Program-made: the position numbers and the translations under genes
Source of the DNA: Lentzea sp. NBRC 105346
GTDB lineage: Bacteria > Actinomycetota > Actinomycetes > Mycobacteriales > Pseudonocardiaceae
NCBI RefSeq assembly: GCF_030269605.1
Contig: NZ_BSTQ01000002.1
Coordinates: 186,001-250,000, forward strand
Reading direction: 5' to 3'
Length of the DNA stretch: 64,000 nucleotides
Shown: positions 17,619 through 25,506 of the stretch, piece by piece
Layout: each line of letters starts with the position of its first letter
Numbering within the stretch: the first letter of the stretch is position 1
Notes under the pieces: generated by a model
The model's database searches: none
Told to the model about the DNA's origin: nothing
The model's input: only the letters and a program-made list of their open reading frames with translations

Positions 17619-17798
17619 GCGGGTCCCTCTCCGTCAGCGGTCAACTAATCAAGGAATCGCATTTGCCACGGTTGGTCGTTACGCCAACAGGGTCACCGCT
17701 GATTCGGAGCTGATTCGGACGTAACGGACACCGATCGGAGACCGATATCGGTTCAGGCGAGGAGCCCCCGATCCAACCTCACTTGGAGGCCGTTGGCC
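17619..17798. promoter_or_regulatory. Divergent promoter region with tandem repeats and palindromes
   Basis: This 180-base gap separates the leftward Wzz/Wzy/KAP operon from the rightward DUF6492 gene. It contains a perfect tandem 11-bp repeat GCTGATTCGGA (17698-17708 and 17709-17719), a perfect 12-bp palindrome ACCGATATCGGT (17741-17752) and an adjacent 8-bp palindrome CCGATCGG (17731-17738). Such clusters are typical of operators. TTGGAGG at 17784-17789 is the ribosome site of the DUF6492 gene. Confidence 0.5.
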
Positions 17799-18668
17799 AT
17801 GACCGAGCTGGCCGTCATCACGCCGAGTTTCGCCCCCGACGCCGAACTCTTCGCGGAGCTGCACCGCTCGGTCCTCGAGCACACCTCGGACGACACGATC
17901 CATCACGTCGTCGTGCCCGCGGCTCACCGGTCGATCTTCGAGAAGTACGCCAACCGCAGGCTCCGTATCTGGACTCATCCGCAACTCGTCCCGCGGCGTT
18001 ACGTCCGCCTGCCCGCGCCGGGCGGCGTGTGGATCAACCGCATGCGCCCGTGGCCCCCGATCCGCGGCTGGGTGATGCAGCAGGCGGTCAAGATCGCCGC
18101 CGCCGCCATGGTCGAGGCCGACGCCGTGATGATCGCCGACTCGGACGTGGTCCTGGTGCGCCCCACCGGTTTGCGCAACTTCAGCTCGGACGGCCGGCTG
18201 TGCCTGTACCGCGACGAGAACGCGGTGCACGAGGGCCTCGACCGGCACATTTTGTGGCACCAGGTGGCCCGCGAACTGCTCGGCCTGCCCGACGCGCCGC
18301 CTCCCCCGCTGCCGGACTACGTGTCGCCGCTGAACTTCTGGGACCCCTCGGTGGTGCGCAAGATGCAGGAACGCATCGCCGACGTCACCGGCATGCACTG
18401 GATGGACGCCTTCAACCGGCGGCTGCACGTCTCCGAGTTCATCATCTACGGCGTTTTCGTGGACGAGGTGCTCGACGCTTCGGCGCGGCCGCCTTCGAAC
18501 ACCACGATCTGCCACAACAGCTGGGAACGCGTGCCCATGTCGCGCGACGAGGCGGTCGCTTTCGGTGACCGCATCCACTCCGACGCGATCGCCATGATGA
18601 TCTCCAGCCACTCGGGCACGCCGATGGATGTCCGCCTGACGGCGGAACAACACTGCATCGGCGCCTGA
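17799..18668 (+). CDS. DUF6492-like glycosyltransferase-fold protein
   Basis: 289 residues from the ATG placed after TTGGAGG; a TTG six bases upstream is less well spaced. AVITPSFAPDAELFAELHRSV resembles the first strand of GT-A glycosyltransferases, and AVMIADSDVVLVRPT contains a DSD metal-binding-like motif. PLNFWDPSVVRKM and the FIIYGVFV region are consistent with the DUF6492 family found in surface-glycan loci. No signal peptide or transmembrane helix. Probably a glycosyltransferase of the cluster, but donor and acceptor are unknown. Confidence 0.65.
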   Translation: MTELAVITPSFAPDAELFAELHRSVLEHTSDDTIHHVVVPAAHRSIFEKYANRRLRIWTHPQLVPRRYVRLPAPGGVWINRMRPWPPIRGWVMQQAVKIAAAAMVEADAVMIADSDVVLVRPTGLRNFSSDGRLCLYRDENAVHEGLDRHILWHQVARELLGLPDAPPPPLPDYVSPLNFWDPSVVRKMQERIADVTGMHWMDAFNRRLHVSEFIIYGVFVDEVLDASARPPSNTTICHNSWERVPMSRDEAVAFGDRIHSDAIAMMISSHSGTPMDVRLTAEQHCIGA

Positions 18669-18681
18669 CACGTCCTGGGTC

Positions 18682-18706
18682 GCCCGGTCGGCTTAGCCGA
18701 CCGGGC
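18682..18706. terminator. Hairpin terminator between convergent genes
   Basis: A perfect 12-bp stem with a single-base loop (18682-18693 and 18695-18706) lies 14 bases after the DUF6492 stop and before the convergent Wzz-like gene. There is no T run, as is common for actinobacterial terminators, and the symmetry would let it work in both directions. Confidence 0.7.
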
Positions 18707-18788
18707 CCGCCGAGTTGAGGGGCCGTGCGGCCCGCGGCCTGCGTGAGCAGCCCCCGAATCGAGCCTAGCCAGGCACCCTGACAGTTCC

Positions 18789-18827
18789 GCGAGTCCTCAG
18801 TTCAGTCCCGGCGAGTCCTCACTTCGG
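18789..18827. repeat. Imperfect direct repeat in the convergent intergenic region
   Basis: GCGAGTCCTCAGTTCAG (18789-18805) recurs as GCGAGTCCTCACTTCGG (18811-18827), and an inverted GCGACTCGCG-like copy lies near 18896-18906. The GCGAGTC core also forms the arms of the element at 42433-42516. The rest of 18707-18907 shows no gene. Confidence 0.45.
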
Positions 18828-18907
18828 CCCCTGGGCTTCAATTCGCGCCCGCGGGTTGGCCTCCTGGGAGCAGGGCGACTCGGGGGGCTGGAAGGGCGAC
18901 TCGCGCG

Positions 18908-19702
18908 TCAGTTCTTGGGTTTCGTCTTCGCGGGCGCGCCGTTGCCGTTCGACGCCACGGGAGTGATCTTCACCGTGGGCGGGTCGAACTGGGTGCGTGG
19001 GCGAGCGGGCGGCGTGGCGGCGCCGTGGTCGGCGTCCTCGGCCGGCCACTTCTTGCGCCGCGACCGCGCCACCACGGTGCGTTCCCACCCGTAGGCGCCG
19101 GCGAACCCGAGCAGCACGGTCAGCACGAAAGCCACGGCCGCCGCCTGGAACTTGTCCATCAGCAGCGCCTCGGGCTCGGACGCGGACACGACGTCGACCA
19201 CGGAGATGAACGTCGACTCGGGGGCGCCGAGCTCCTTCTGGCGCGTGACGAGCTCGTCGCGGATCTTCTTCTGGCCGCGTACGACCACGCCGCGGGCTTC
19301 CTCGTACGACGTGCTGTCGCCCTCGACGTACACGAACGGGCCGTTGGTGCCCAGCAGGTCGGGGTTGGTGCTGCCGTCGTTGATGAGGACCTTCGTGGGG
19401 CCGTGTTCGACCACGCCCAGCGAGGCGAACGCCTCGGGGGTGTTCATCGACTGGATCAGGATGGCGGCCGTCGTGCGCAGTCCGTCGTTGAACTGCAACA
19501 GCGGGTTGGTGAGACCCGTGTTCTTGGACGGGTCCTGGGTGCCGCCCGCTGCGGGCGTCGTCAGCACCATGAAGGCGCTGGACTGGTAGTGGGTCGGCAG
19601 CAGGAAGAAGACCAGCGCACCGACCAGCAGGCCCGTCGCGATGACCGGCGGGCCGATGAACTTCCTCCGCACGAGGCCGAGGACGGTCTTCCAGAAGTCC
19701 AT
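18908..19702 (-). CDS. Second Wzz-like polysaccharide co-polymerase protein
   Basis: 264 residues, paralogous to the protein at 16908-17618. A transmembrane helix lies at about residues 16-36 (PPVIATGLLVGALVFFLLP), a second at about 185-208, with an extracytoplasmic domain between containing TNPLLQFNDGLRTTAAILIQ and the matching NDGSTNPDLLGTNGPFVYV. The C-terminal tail is Pro/Lys-rich and has no kinase motifs. Two chain-length proteins near one polymerase suggest two modal lengths or a heteromeric regulator. It is transcribed divergently from the acyltransferase gene across a 119-base gap. Confidence 0.78.
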   Translation of the reverse strand: MDFWKTVLGLVRRKFIGPPVIATGLLVGALVFFLLPTHYQSSAFMVLTTPAAGGTQDPSKNTGLTNPLLQFNDGLRTTAAILIQSMNTPEAFASLGVVEHGPTKVLINDGSTNPDLLGTNGPFVYVEGDSTSYEEARGVVVRGQKKIRDELVTRQKELGAPESTFISVVDVVSASEPEALLMDKFQAAAVAFVLTVLLGFAGAYGWERTVVARSRRKKWPAEDADHGAATPPARPRTQFDPPTVKITPVASNGNGAPAKTKPKN

Positions 19703-19821
19703 GTCTCCCCTTGTGGCCTCGGCACCTATCTGTCTCGCAAATCGTGAAAAAACACAACCCTGTTACACCGGTCAGCCCATCTTCCCCAGGACGACGTTAC
19801 GCAGGCGGGCGCGGGAACGAT

Positions 19822-21012
19822 GTGAAGTACGTGTCGTCCTCTTCGGACCAAACTTCTCCGGCACGAAGCCGGTTGGCCGGGCTCGACGGAATCCGCGGCC
19901 TCGCGGCCCTCTTCGTGGTGCTGCACCACAGCTGGCTGATGTCGTTCCCCGGATTCCCCGCCCCGGTGGGCCCTTGGTGGGCCGCCTGGCTGGCCTACGG
20001 GCACTTCGCGGTCGTCATCTTCATCGTGCTGTCCGGCTTTTCCCTGGCCGTCTCACCGGCCCGCAACGAGTGGCGGATCAACAGCCTGCGGCGGTTCGCC
20101 TTCCGGCGCGCCTGGCGGATTCTGCCGCCCTACTGGCCCGCGCTGCTCTACAGCTGCATCGTCGCCTGGACGCTCGTGCCGCAGCCTGGTGAGGGCGCGC
20201 CCACGCTCAAGTCGATCGTGGTGCACGGGCTGTTGCTGCAGGACGTCTTCGGCTCGCCCAGCCCTAACGGGGCCTTCTGGTCCATCGCCGTCGAGGCGCA
20301 GCTCTACCTCGTGTTCCCCCTGATGCTGCTGATCATCCGCCGTTGGGGCGCATCGGTGATGCTCTCCGCGGTCACCCTGACGGTCGTGCTCGTGGGCGCA
20401 CTGGCCCCGATCGTCCGGCCGGTCGGCGAGCTCATGCGGTTCACGCCGCAGTTCGCCGCGCTGTTCGCGCTCGGCGCGGTCGCCGCAGGCATCGTGGTCG
20501 CCGCCGACCGGTGGCGCGCCCTGCCGTGGCACTGGTTCTCGCTCGCCGCGGCGGTCCCGGTGGCGCTGTTCATCGCGATCATTGGTCCGGAGTGGACGGT
20601 CAAGCACTTCTTCTGGGTGGACCTGTCGCTGGGCCCGGCGTTCGGGTTCCTGCTCGCCGCGGTCGCGACCGGACGCCCGAGGAGTTTCGTGTGGCTGCTG
20701 GACACGCGGCCCGTGCGCAGCCTGGGGTCGTTCTCCTACAGCCTGTACCTGATCCACGCGCCGATCGTCGTTTCGGTGCACACGCTGCTGATCGCGCCCA
20801 ACACGGAACCCGGCGTCGGTCAGTTCCTGATCACGCTCGCCGTGTGCGTTCCGCTCAGCGTGGTCGCCGCGCGGCTGTTCGCCGGGGTGTTCGAGCTGCC
20901 GTTCACGCGCAACCGGTCGGTGGAGGCGCTCAAGCAGGCCCTGCTACGCCGGAACAACCAGCCGGAACAGCTTGCGGCCGCGGTGCCCGACAGTCCGGCC
21001 GTGACGCCTTAG
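19822..21012 (+). CDS. Acyltransferase 3 family (OafA/YrhL) membrane protein
   Basis: 396 residues from GTG 19822 (GGGAA about 5 bases upstream). Ten or so transmembrane helices. LAGLDGIRGLAALFVVLHHSW contains the family's R and H residues; VIFIVLSGFSLAVS, RRFAFRRAWRILPPYWPALL and the late SFSYSLYLIHAPIV are standard signatures. These proteins move acetyl or other acyl groups across the membrane onto exported polysaccharide. An alternative GTG lies at 19831. Its last 69 bases overlap the convergent GT2 gene, an unusually long tail-to-tail overlap. Confidence 0.88.
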   Translation: MKYVSSSSDQTSPARSRLAGLDGIRGLAALFVVLHHSWLMSFPGFPAPVGPWWAAWLAYGHFAVVIFIVLSGFSLAVSPARNEWRINSLRRFAFRRAWRILPPYWPALLYSCIVAWTLVPQPGEGAPTLKSIVVHGLLLQDVFGSPSPNGAFWSIAVEAQLYLVFPLMLLIIRRWGASVMLSAVTLTVVLVGALAPIVRPVGELMRFTPQFAALFALGAVAAGIVVAADRWRALPWHWFSLAAAVPVALFIAIIGPEWTVKHFFWVDLSLGPAFGFLLAAVATGRPRSFVWLLDTRPVRSLGSFSYSLYLIHAPIVVSVHTLLIAPNTEPGVGQFLITLAVCVPLSVVAARLFAGVFELPFTRNRSVEALKQALLRRNNQPEQLAAAVPDSPAVTP

Positions 21013-21810
21013 GTACATCCGCAGCACGGCTGCCCGAGCCGCCCGCACCTGCTCAGGAGACAGGCCGGCCGACGGCAGCCACGACAGGATCTCGCGCAGC
21101 TGCAACGAGTTCGCGAACCGCGTCTGCCACACCGGCACACCGAGCCGGCGCGCCACGATGGGCATCTTCTCGGCCTTCCAGTGGCGGTGCGCCAGCACCT
21201 CGGGGATGTGCCCCCACGGCCCGGCCAGCGCGAGCTTGCACGCGAAGACCTCGTCCTCCTTCAACATGTTGCGCCGTGCCAGTGCGACCACCGGTTCACG
21301 GCGCATCATGCTGTACAGGGGGTCCAGCGCGAGATACGACTCGTTGAGCATGCGCAGCATCTCGCGCAGGCGCACCACCGGATCGTCCGAGGACAACCCG
21401 GTTCCGGAGTAAGGCGCGGTCTCCGTGACACCGTCAGCACCCGTGTAGGCGACCTGTGAGGACACGAGCAACAACCGGGGATCGACAAGAAACTCCTTGA
21501 CGCCACGGGAAACGCAGTGCGGCTCCAGCGTGTCGTCGTCACCCATCCACCGGAACAGCTCGCCACGGGCGTGGCGGGCGGCGAAGATGAAGTTGTTCAA
21601 CAGTCCGACGTTCTCGGCGTGCCGGTGGTAGACGATCCGGGAGTCCGAAGCGGCCAAAGACCGGCACAGCTCTTCGGTGCCGTCGGTCGAGGCGTTGTCC
21701 GAGATGACCAGCTCGATGTCCGTGTGGTCCTGCGCGAGAACGGTCCGCACGGCCTTCTCGACGCGATGCTCGCCGTTGCGGGTCGGCAGGCAGATGGAGA
21801 CCAGGGTCAT
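20944..21810 (-). CDS. Glycosyltransferase family 2
   Basis: 288 residues. VSICLPTRNGEHRVEKAVRT opens the GT-A fold, LVISDNASTDGTEELC is the nucleotide-binding strand and FRWMGDDDTLEP provides the DDD metal site. The C-terminal RRHGRTVGHRGRKLFRLV is very basic and probably membrane-associated. It is the last gene of the leftward operon beginning at 30808 and overlaps the flippase stop by 4 bases, so it is likely a repeat-unit glycosyltransferase. Confidence 0.87.
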   Translation of the reverse strand: MTLVSICLPTRNGEHRVEKAVRTVLAQDHTDIELVISDNASTDGTEELCRSLAASDSRIVYHRHAENVGLLNNFIFAARHARGELFRWMGDDDTLEPHCVSRGVKEFLVDPRLLLVSSQVAYTGADGVTETAPYSGTGLSSDDPVVRLREMLRMLNESYLALDPLYSMMRREPVVALARRNMLKEDEVFACKLALAGPWGHIPEVLAHRHWKAEKMPIVARRLGVPVWQTRFANSLQLREILSWLPSAGLSPEQVRAARAAVLRMYLRRHGRTVGHRGRKLFRLVVPA

Positions 21811-23267
21811 GCCGTTTTCTCCTTACGGGCCGCGAGGATCTGCGGCAGCACGATGACCGCGTACACCAGCGAACCGGCACCGCCCGCCACCACCAAGGGC
21901 AGCAGCACGCCCGGTCCCAGGAGCCGGGCCACCACCAGGATCACCAATCCGGACAACACACCACCGAGCACCGGGCGCACGAGCCGCGGCCACATCGGCC
22001 ACAGGCGCACCCCGGCCCGGTGCAGCACCAGCACGGCCAGCGGCAACGCCACCACGGTCACCACGACCGCGTGCCCGATGGACGCGCCACGGATGCCGTC
22101 GGTGGAAGTCGCGTAGTACAGCACGGGCACCAGGACGACCGCCCACGCCAGGTTCAGCCACACCGTCGCGCGGGTGTTGCCGGTCGACGTCAGGATGTCG
22201 AACGCCAGCGACGTCAGCATCCGGCCGACCATCAGCACCGCGAGGAACCGCAGCACGCCCGCGGCCTGGTCCCACTGCGCGCCGTAGAGCAGCGCGATCA
22301 TCGGGTGTGCGAGCGTGGCCATCAGCACGGCCAGCGGCAGCACCACGGCGATCAGCAGCGGCACGGACCGTTGCACACCAACGGAAAGCGTGTCCGTCTC
22401 GTCGTTCTCGGCGAGCCGGGAGAACGACGGGATCGACACCCAGCGCACGGCCGTGCCGATCAGGCCGGGCACCCAGCTGGAGACGTTGAACGCCAGCAGG
22501 TAGTAGCCGAGCGCCTCCGGGCCGAGCAGGTCGCCGACGATCACGTAGTCGGCGTTGAGCAGCACCGACTCGACGCCCAGTGACGCGGCCAGCGGGATGC
22601 CGAACTTGAGCAGTCTGCGCACGACCGGGCGGTCCCACCCGAAGTGGACCGGGATGGCCGCGCGGAACCACACGATCACGCCCGTCACGACCGACGCTGA
22701 CAGCTGGCCGATCGCGAAGCTGTACGGTCCGGCGCCGTTGGCGGCCAGCGTGATCGCGAGCGTGGCGTTCACGACGAAACCCGCGGCGTTGGCCATCATG
22801 ATCTTGTCCTGCTCGAACCGCCGCAGCAGCGTGCCGGAACGCACCGCCGTGATGCCGTCGATCAGGATGACGGCGGTCAGCAGCCGGACCACGCCGGTGG
22901 CCTCGGGGCTGCCCGACAAGGACGCGAACGCGGGTGCCAGGAACCAGAAGATCGCGTACACACCCGTGGAGAAGACGATCGCCATCGTGGTCGCGGTGGC
23001 GGCCATCTCCTCCAGCCGGCCGCGCCACTGCACGGTCGCGGCGATGATGCCCACGTCGTTGACGTGCATGACGAACTGGGTCGCCGCGAGCGCGACCGCG
23101 TACATGCCGAAGTCCGACGGGGTGAGCAGGCGGGCCAGCACCAGGCCCATCGCGAACGAGCCGGCCTTGGTGGCGAGCGTGCCGAGCAGGCTCCAGCGCA
23201 GGCCCCGACCGGCCTTGCGGCCGATCGTGCCGACCTCGCTGTGGGCCTCGCGCTCGTCCAGCGTCAT
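21807..23267 (-). CDS. Polysaccharide flippase (Wzx/MVF-type)
   Basis: 486 residues with 12-14 hydrophobic helices. The N-terminal KAGRGLRWSLLGTLATKAGSFAMGLVLARLLTPSDFGMYAVA is the classic start of polysaccharide exporters of the MOP superfamily (Wzx/RfbX/CapF), and FGIPLAASLGVESVLLNADYVIVGDLLGPEALGYYLLAF is the conserved second half. It should flip undecaprenyl-linked repeats to the outside for the Wzy-like protein at 15603. The ATG shares one base with the preceding stop. Confidence 0.9.
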   Translation of the reverse strand: MTLDEREAHSEVGTIGRKAGRGLRWSLLGTLATKAGSFAMGLVLARLLTPSDFGMYAVALAATQFVMHVNDVGIIAATVQWRGRLEEMAATATTMAIVFSTGVYAIFWFLAPAFASLSGSPEATGVVRLLTAVILIDGITAVRSGTLLRRFEQDKIMMANAAGFVVNATLAITLAANGAGPYSFAIGQLSASVVTGVIVWFRAAIPVHFGWDRPVVRRLLKFGIPLAASLGVESVLLNADYVIVGDLLGPEALGYYLLAFNVSSWVPGLIGTAVRWVSIPSFSRLAENDETDTLSVGVQRSVPLLIAVVLPLAVLMATLAHPMIALLYGAQWDQAAGVLRFLAVLMVGRMLTSLAFDILTSTGNTRATVWLNLAWAVVLVPVLYYATSTDGIRGASIGHAVVVTVVALPLAVLVLHRAGVRLWPMWPRLVRPVLGGVLSGLVILVVARLLGPGVLLPLVVAGGAGSLVYAVIVLPQILAARKEKTA

Positions 23268-24244
23268 CAGTCGGCCACCCGCTCCAGCCAGATCTCCCGC
23301 CAGAACGGGACGAACTCCCGCGGGCAGTTGCCGTTGTAGAAGCCGGCGCAGATGTTGTCCTCGAGGATGATGCACGGGGACTTCATCTTCAGCATCCGGC
23401 CGGTCGGCTCGTCGATGCACCGGTCCACGCGCGCCTTGACCACCGCGGTCTGGCCGCAGTAGCGCGCCATCTCCTCCTCGAAGCCCAGGCCACGGTTCAG
23501 CCGGTCCTCATTGAGCGTGGACATGATGAACTCCTTGGACTTCACCCTGACCACCTCACCGGGCTGCAGGTCGAGCGTGCCGGTCGGCGTGCGGCCGGAC
23601 AGCATGCCCTTCACGAACCCCCAGTGCATGCCCTCCCTGATCCACAGCCTGCGCGGCAGGACCTTCTTGCTCAGGCCCTGGTACTTGTTGAACAGCTGGA
23701 TCAGGAAGCCGCGGATCGTCGCGAACACACCGGCGTTGCCCGTCCGCACGTCCTCGACGTACTGGCGGACGTCCTTGAACGGCAGGCACACCGGCGCCGC
23801 GCGCAGCAACTCCGTGGCCTGGCACGAGAACAGCTCCTCGCCGTCGTCCGACGGCGGCTTGCGCGTGTTGACCTCCAGCAGCGGCAACAGGATCCGGCCG
23901 TCGGAGACCACCGGAGAAGGTTCGTCGCCGGGCTCGACCTTGCGCAGCCAGGCTTCCTTGAAGTACAGCGAACACGCGGTCTGGCAGCCACCGTGCGCCT
24001 CGCCGTCGCAGCGCGCACCGGTCAGGTGCACGGCGTTGGTCATCCTGCGCATGCCCGTGTGGCCGATCGTGTCGCACAGCTTGTGCGCCACCTTGTGCAC
24101 CTTGAGCCGCTTCCCGCAGAACGCGAGCATCTCCGGCATGAAGGGCAGGTTCTCGAGCTCCCCCCGCTCGTCCAGCGTCGCGGCGATCTCCTCGGCGCTG
24201 AGGACCTCCACCAGGTCTCCCACCCGCAAACCCATACGAGTCAC
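23267..24244 (-). CDS. Unrecognised protein with two copies of a Cys-rich module
   Basis: 325 residues, soluble. Two copies of about 95 residues can be aligned by eye: roughly 6-103 (RVGDLVEVLSAEEI, EMLAFCGKRLKVHK, CDTIGHTGMRRM, CDGEAHGGCQTAC, FKEAWLRKV) and 228-323 (QPGEVVRVKSKEFI, EMARYCGQTAVVKA, CIDEPTGRMLKMKSPC, CAGFYNGNCPREF, WREIWLERV). Each begins like an SH3/KOW-type strand and carries several paired Cys, suggesting a metal or iron-sulfur site, with a helical linker between. I do not recognise a characterised family. It sits between the aminopeptidase-like gene and the flippase with 4- and 1-base overlaps, so it belongs to the glycan operon. Confidence 0.7.
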   Translation of the reverse strand: MTRMGLRVGDLVEVLSAEEIAATLDERGELENLPFMPEMLAFCGKRLKVHKVAHKLCDTIGHTGMRRMTNAVHLTGARCDGEAHGGCQTACSLYFKEAWLRKVEPGDEPSPVVSDGRILLPLLEVNTRKPPSDDGEELFSCQATELLRAAPVCLPFKDVRQYVEDVRTGNAGVFATIRGFLIQLFNKYQGLSKKVLPRRLWIREGMHWGFVKGMLSGRTPTGTLDLQPGEVVRVKSKEFIMSTLNEDRLNRGLGFEEEMARYCGQTAVVKARVDRCIDEPTGRMLKMKSPCIILEDNICAGFYNGNCPREFVPFWREIWLERVAD

Positions 24245-25506
24245 TCCTTCACCAGTCCCGCGTCGTGCAGGGCACGGGCCGCGTCCGCGACGGCTGAGAA
24301 CGGCAACCCCGACTTCCCCGCGATGTCGAGGAGGCTGTGCTCTCCGTCCGAGAGGTTCAGTACCCAGAGCATCGCCAGCTGGGCCTGTTTCGTGTCACTG
24401 CGACCGCCGAGCGAGTCGTAGAGCCCACGCCGGCCGAGCTGCGGCTCGCCGTACGGGCTCTGGTTGACGTACGTCCGGTTGCGGTCGAGCACGCCGACGA
24501 CCTCCCACAGGGTCTCCAGCGTGTCCGTCATGGCGCCCGGTGACACGAAGTCCGGGTTGTCGCCCGACGTGTGGTACTCGGGATAGCCCGCGTACGGCGT
24601 GCGGGTCAGCGACCCGACACCGAGGTTGAAGCCCGGCGAGCAGTACTGACGCTCGTCGTAGCCGTACGGCGAGAAGTCGACGATCGTGTGGTCCCGGCCG
24701 GAGGTCTCCAGCACGTAGCGGACCACGCGGTCGATCTCCGCGTCACCGCGGCGGCTCTTCTTGTAGGTCAACGCACCCTCATCGCCCGCGCAGGCCAGCA
24801 CCACGCCGTGCTTGACCCGCTCGATCGTGTCGAAGTTGCGCGCCAGCCACGTGATCGCGCCGATCGTGCCGGGCGCGAAGACGAACCGGTAGGTGTACCA
24901 GGGGTTCTTCAACCGCTGAGCCAGCTCCACCGCCACCGCGATCCCGGCCAGGTTGTCGTTGGCCAGCGACGGATGGCAGGTGTGACACGTGATGATCACC
25001 TCGTCGGACACCTGACCCGGCACCACGTGCTCGGCATAGGTCAGGTGGCCGTCGGCCAGCGTGGAGTCGATCATCACCTCGTACGGCCCCGAGGGCAACG
25101 CCAGCAGGTCGTTCTCGCTCAGGCAGAAACCCCACGCGGGCGAGTAGTACGACGTCCGGTACGGCACCAGCGAGGGCTGTTCGGGAATGGTGTGCAGGTG
25201 CGGCCGCAGGTCGTCGAACGACATCCACTCGTGCACCGGCACGCTGTACCCGACGACGTGCAGGTTCAGCTTCCGGAAGTCGATCAGGCGGTTGCCGGCG
25301 GCATCCGCGACATAGGCGTCCCGGATGTTCCACTCCTGCGGCACGGTCCAGTCGAGGACCTGGGTCCCCGTCGGAACCTCGTGCACGTCCAGGTCGAGCG
25401 ACTCCCCCACGACCGCCAGCGTCTGCCGGACACCATCTCCGGTGATGCTGCGGCACAACGGGTACAGCCGCTCGACCAGGTCGTGCATGCGCCTGCCTGG
25501 CGTCAC
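24241..25506 (-). CDS. DUF4910 aminopeptidase-like protein with C-terminal winged helix
   Basis: 421 residues. IITCHTCHPSLANDNLAGIAVAVELAQ resembles the metal-binding region of M28/M20-type aminopeptidases (His and Asp ligands), with GDEGALTYKK and the late EYHTSGDNPDF supplying further acidic and His residues. The N-terminal third matches the DUF2172/DUF4910 type (MHDLVERLYPLCRSITGDGVR). The last 70 residues form a winged-helix-like module (LLDIAGKSGLPFSAVADAA). Such genes are frequent in polysaccharide and amino-sugar loci; a de-amidating or deacylating step on a sugar-linked amide is plausible but unproven. ATGA overlaps on both sides. Confidence 0.8.
   Translation of the reverse strand: MTPGRRMHDLVERLYPLCRSITGDGVRQTLAVVGESLDLDVHEVPTGTQVLDWTVPQEWNIRDAYVADAAGNRLIDFRKLNLHVVGYSVPVHEWMSFDDLRPHLHTIPEQPSLVPYRTSYYSPAWGFCLSENDLLALPSGPYEVMIDSTLADGHLTYAEHVVPGQVSDEVIITCHTCHPSLANDNLAGIAVAVELAQRLKNPWYTYRFVFAPGTIGAITWLARNFDTIERVKHGVVLACAGDEGALTYKKSRRGDAEIDRVVRYVLETSGRDHTIVDFSPYGYDERQYCSPGFNLGVGSLTRTPYAGYPEYHTSGDNPDFVSPGAMTDTLETLWEVVGVLDRNRTYVNQSPYGEPQLGRRGLYDSLGGRSDTKQAQLAMLWVLNLSDGEHSLLDIAGKSGLPFSAVADAARALHDAGLVKE

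Noticed and set aside
15573..17648. 691-codon rightward frame across the Wzy/Wzz genes
   Set aside because: The low-complexity Arg/Asp/Gly/His product and its position opposite two recognisable membrane proteins show it is a shadow frame.
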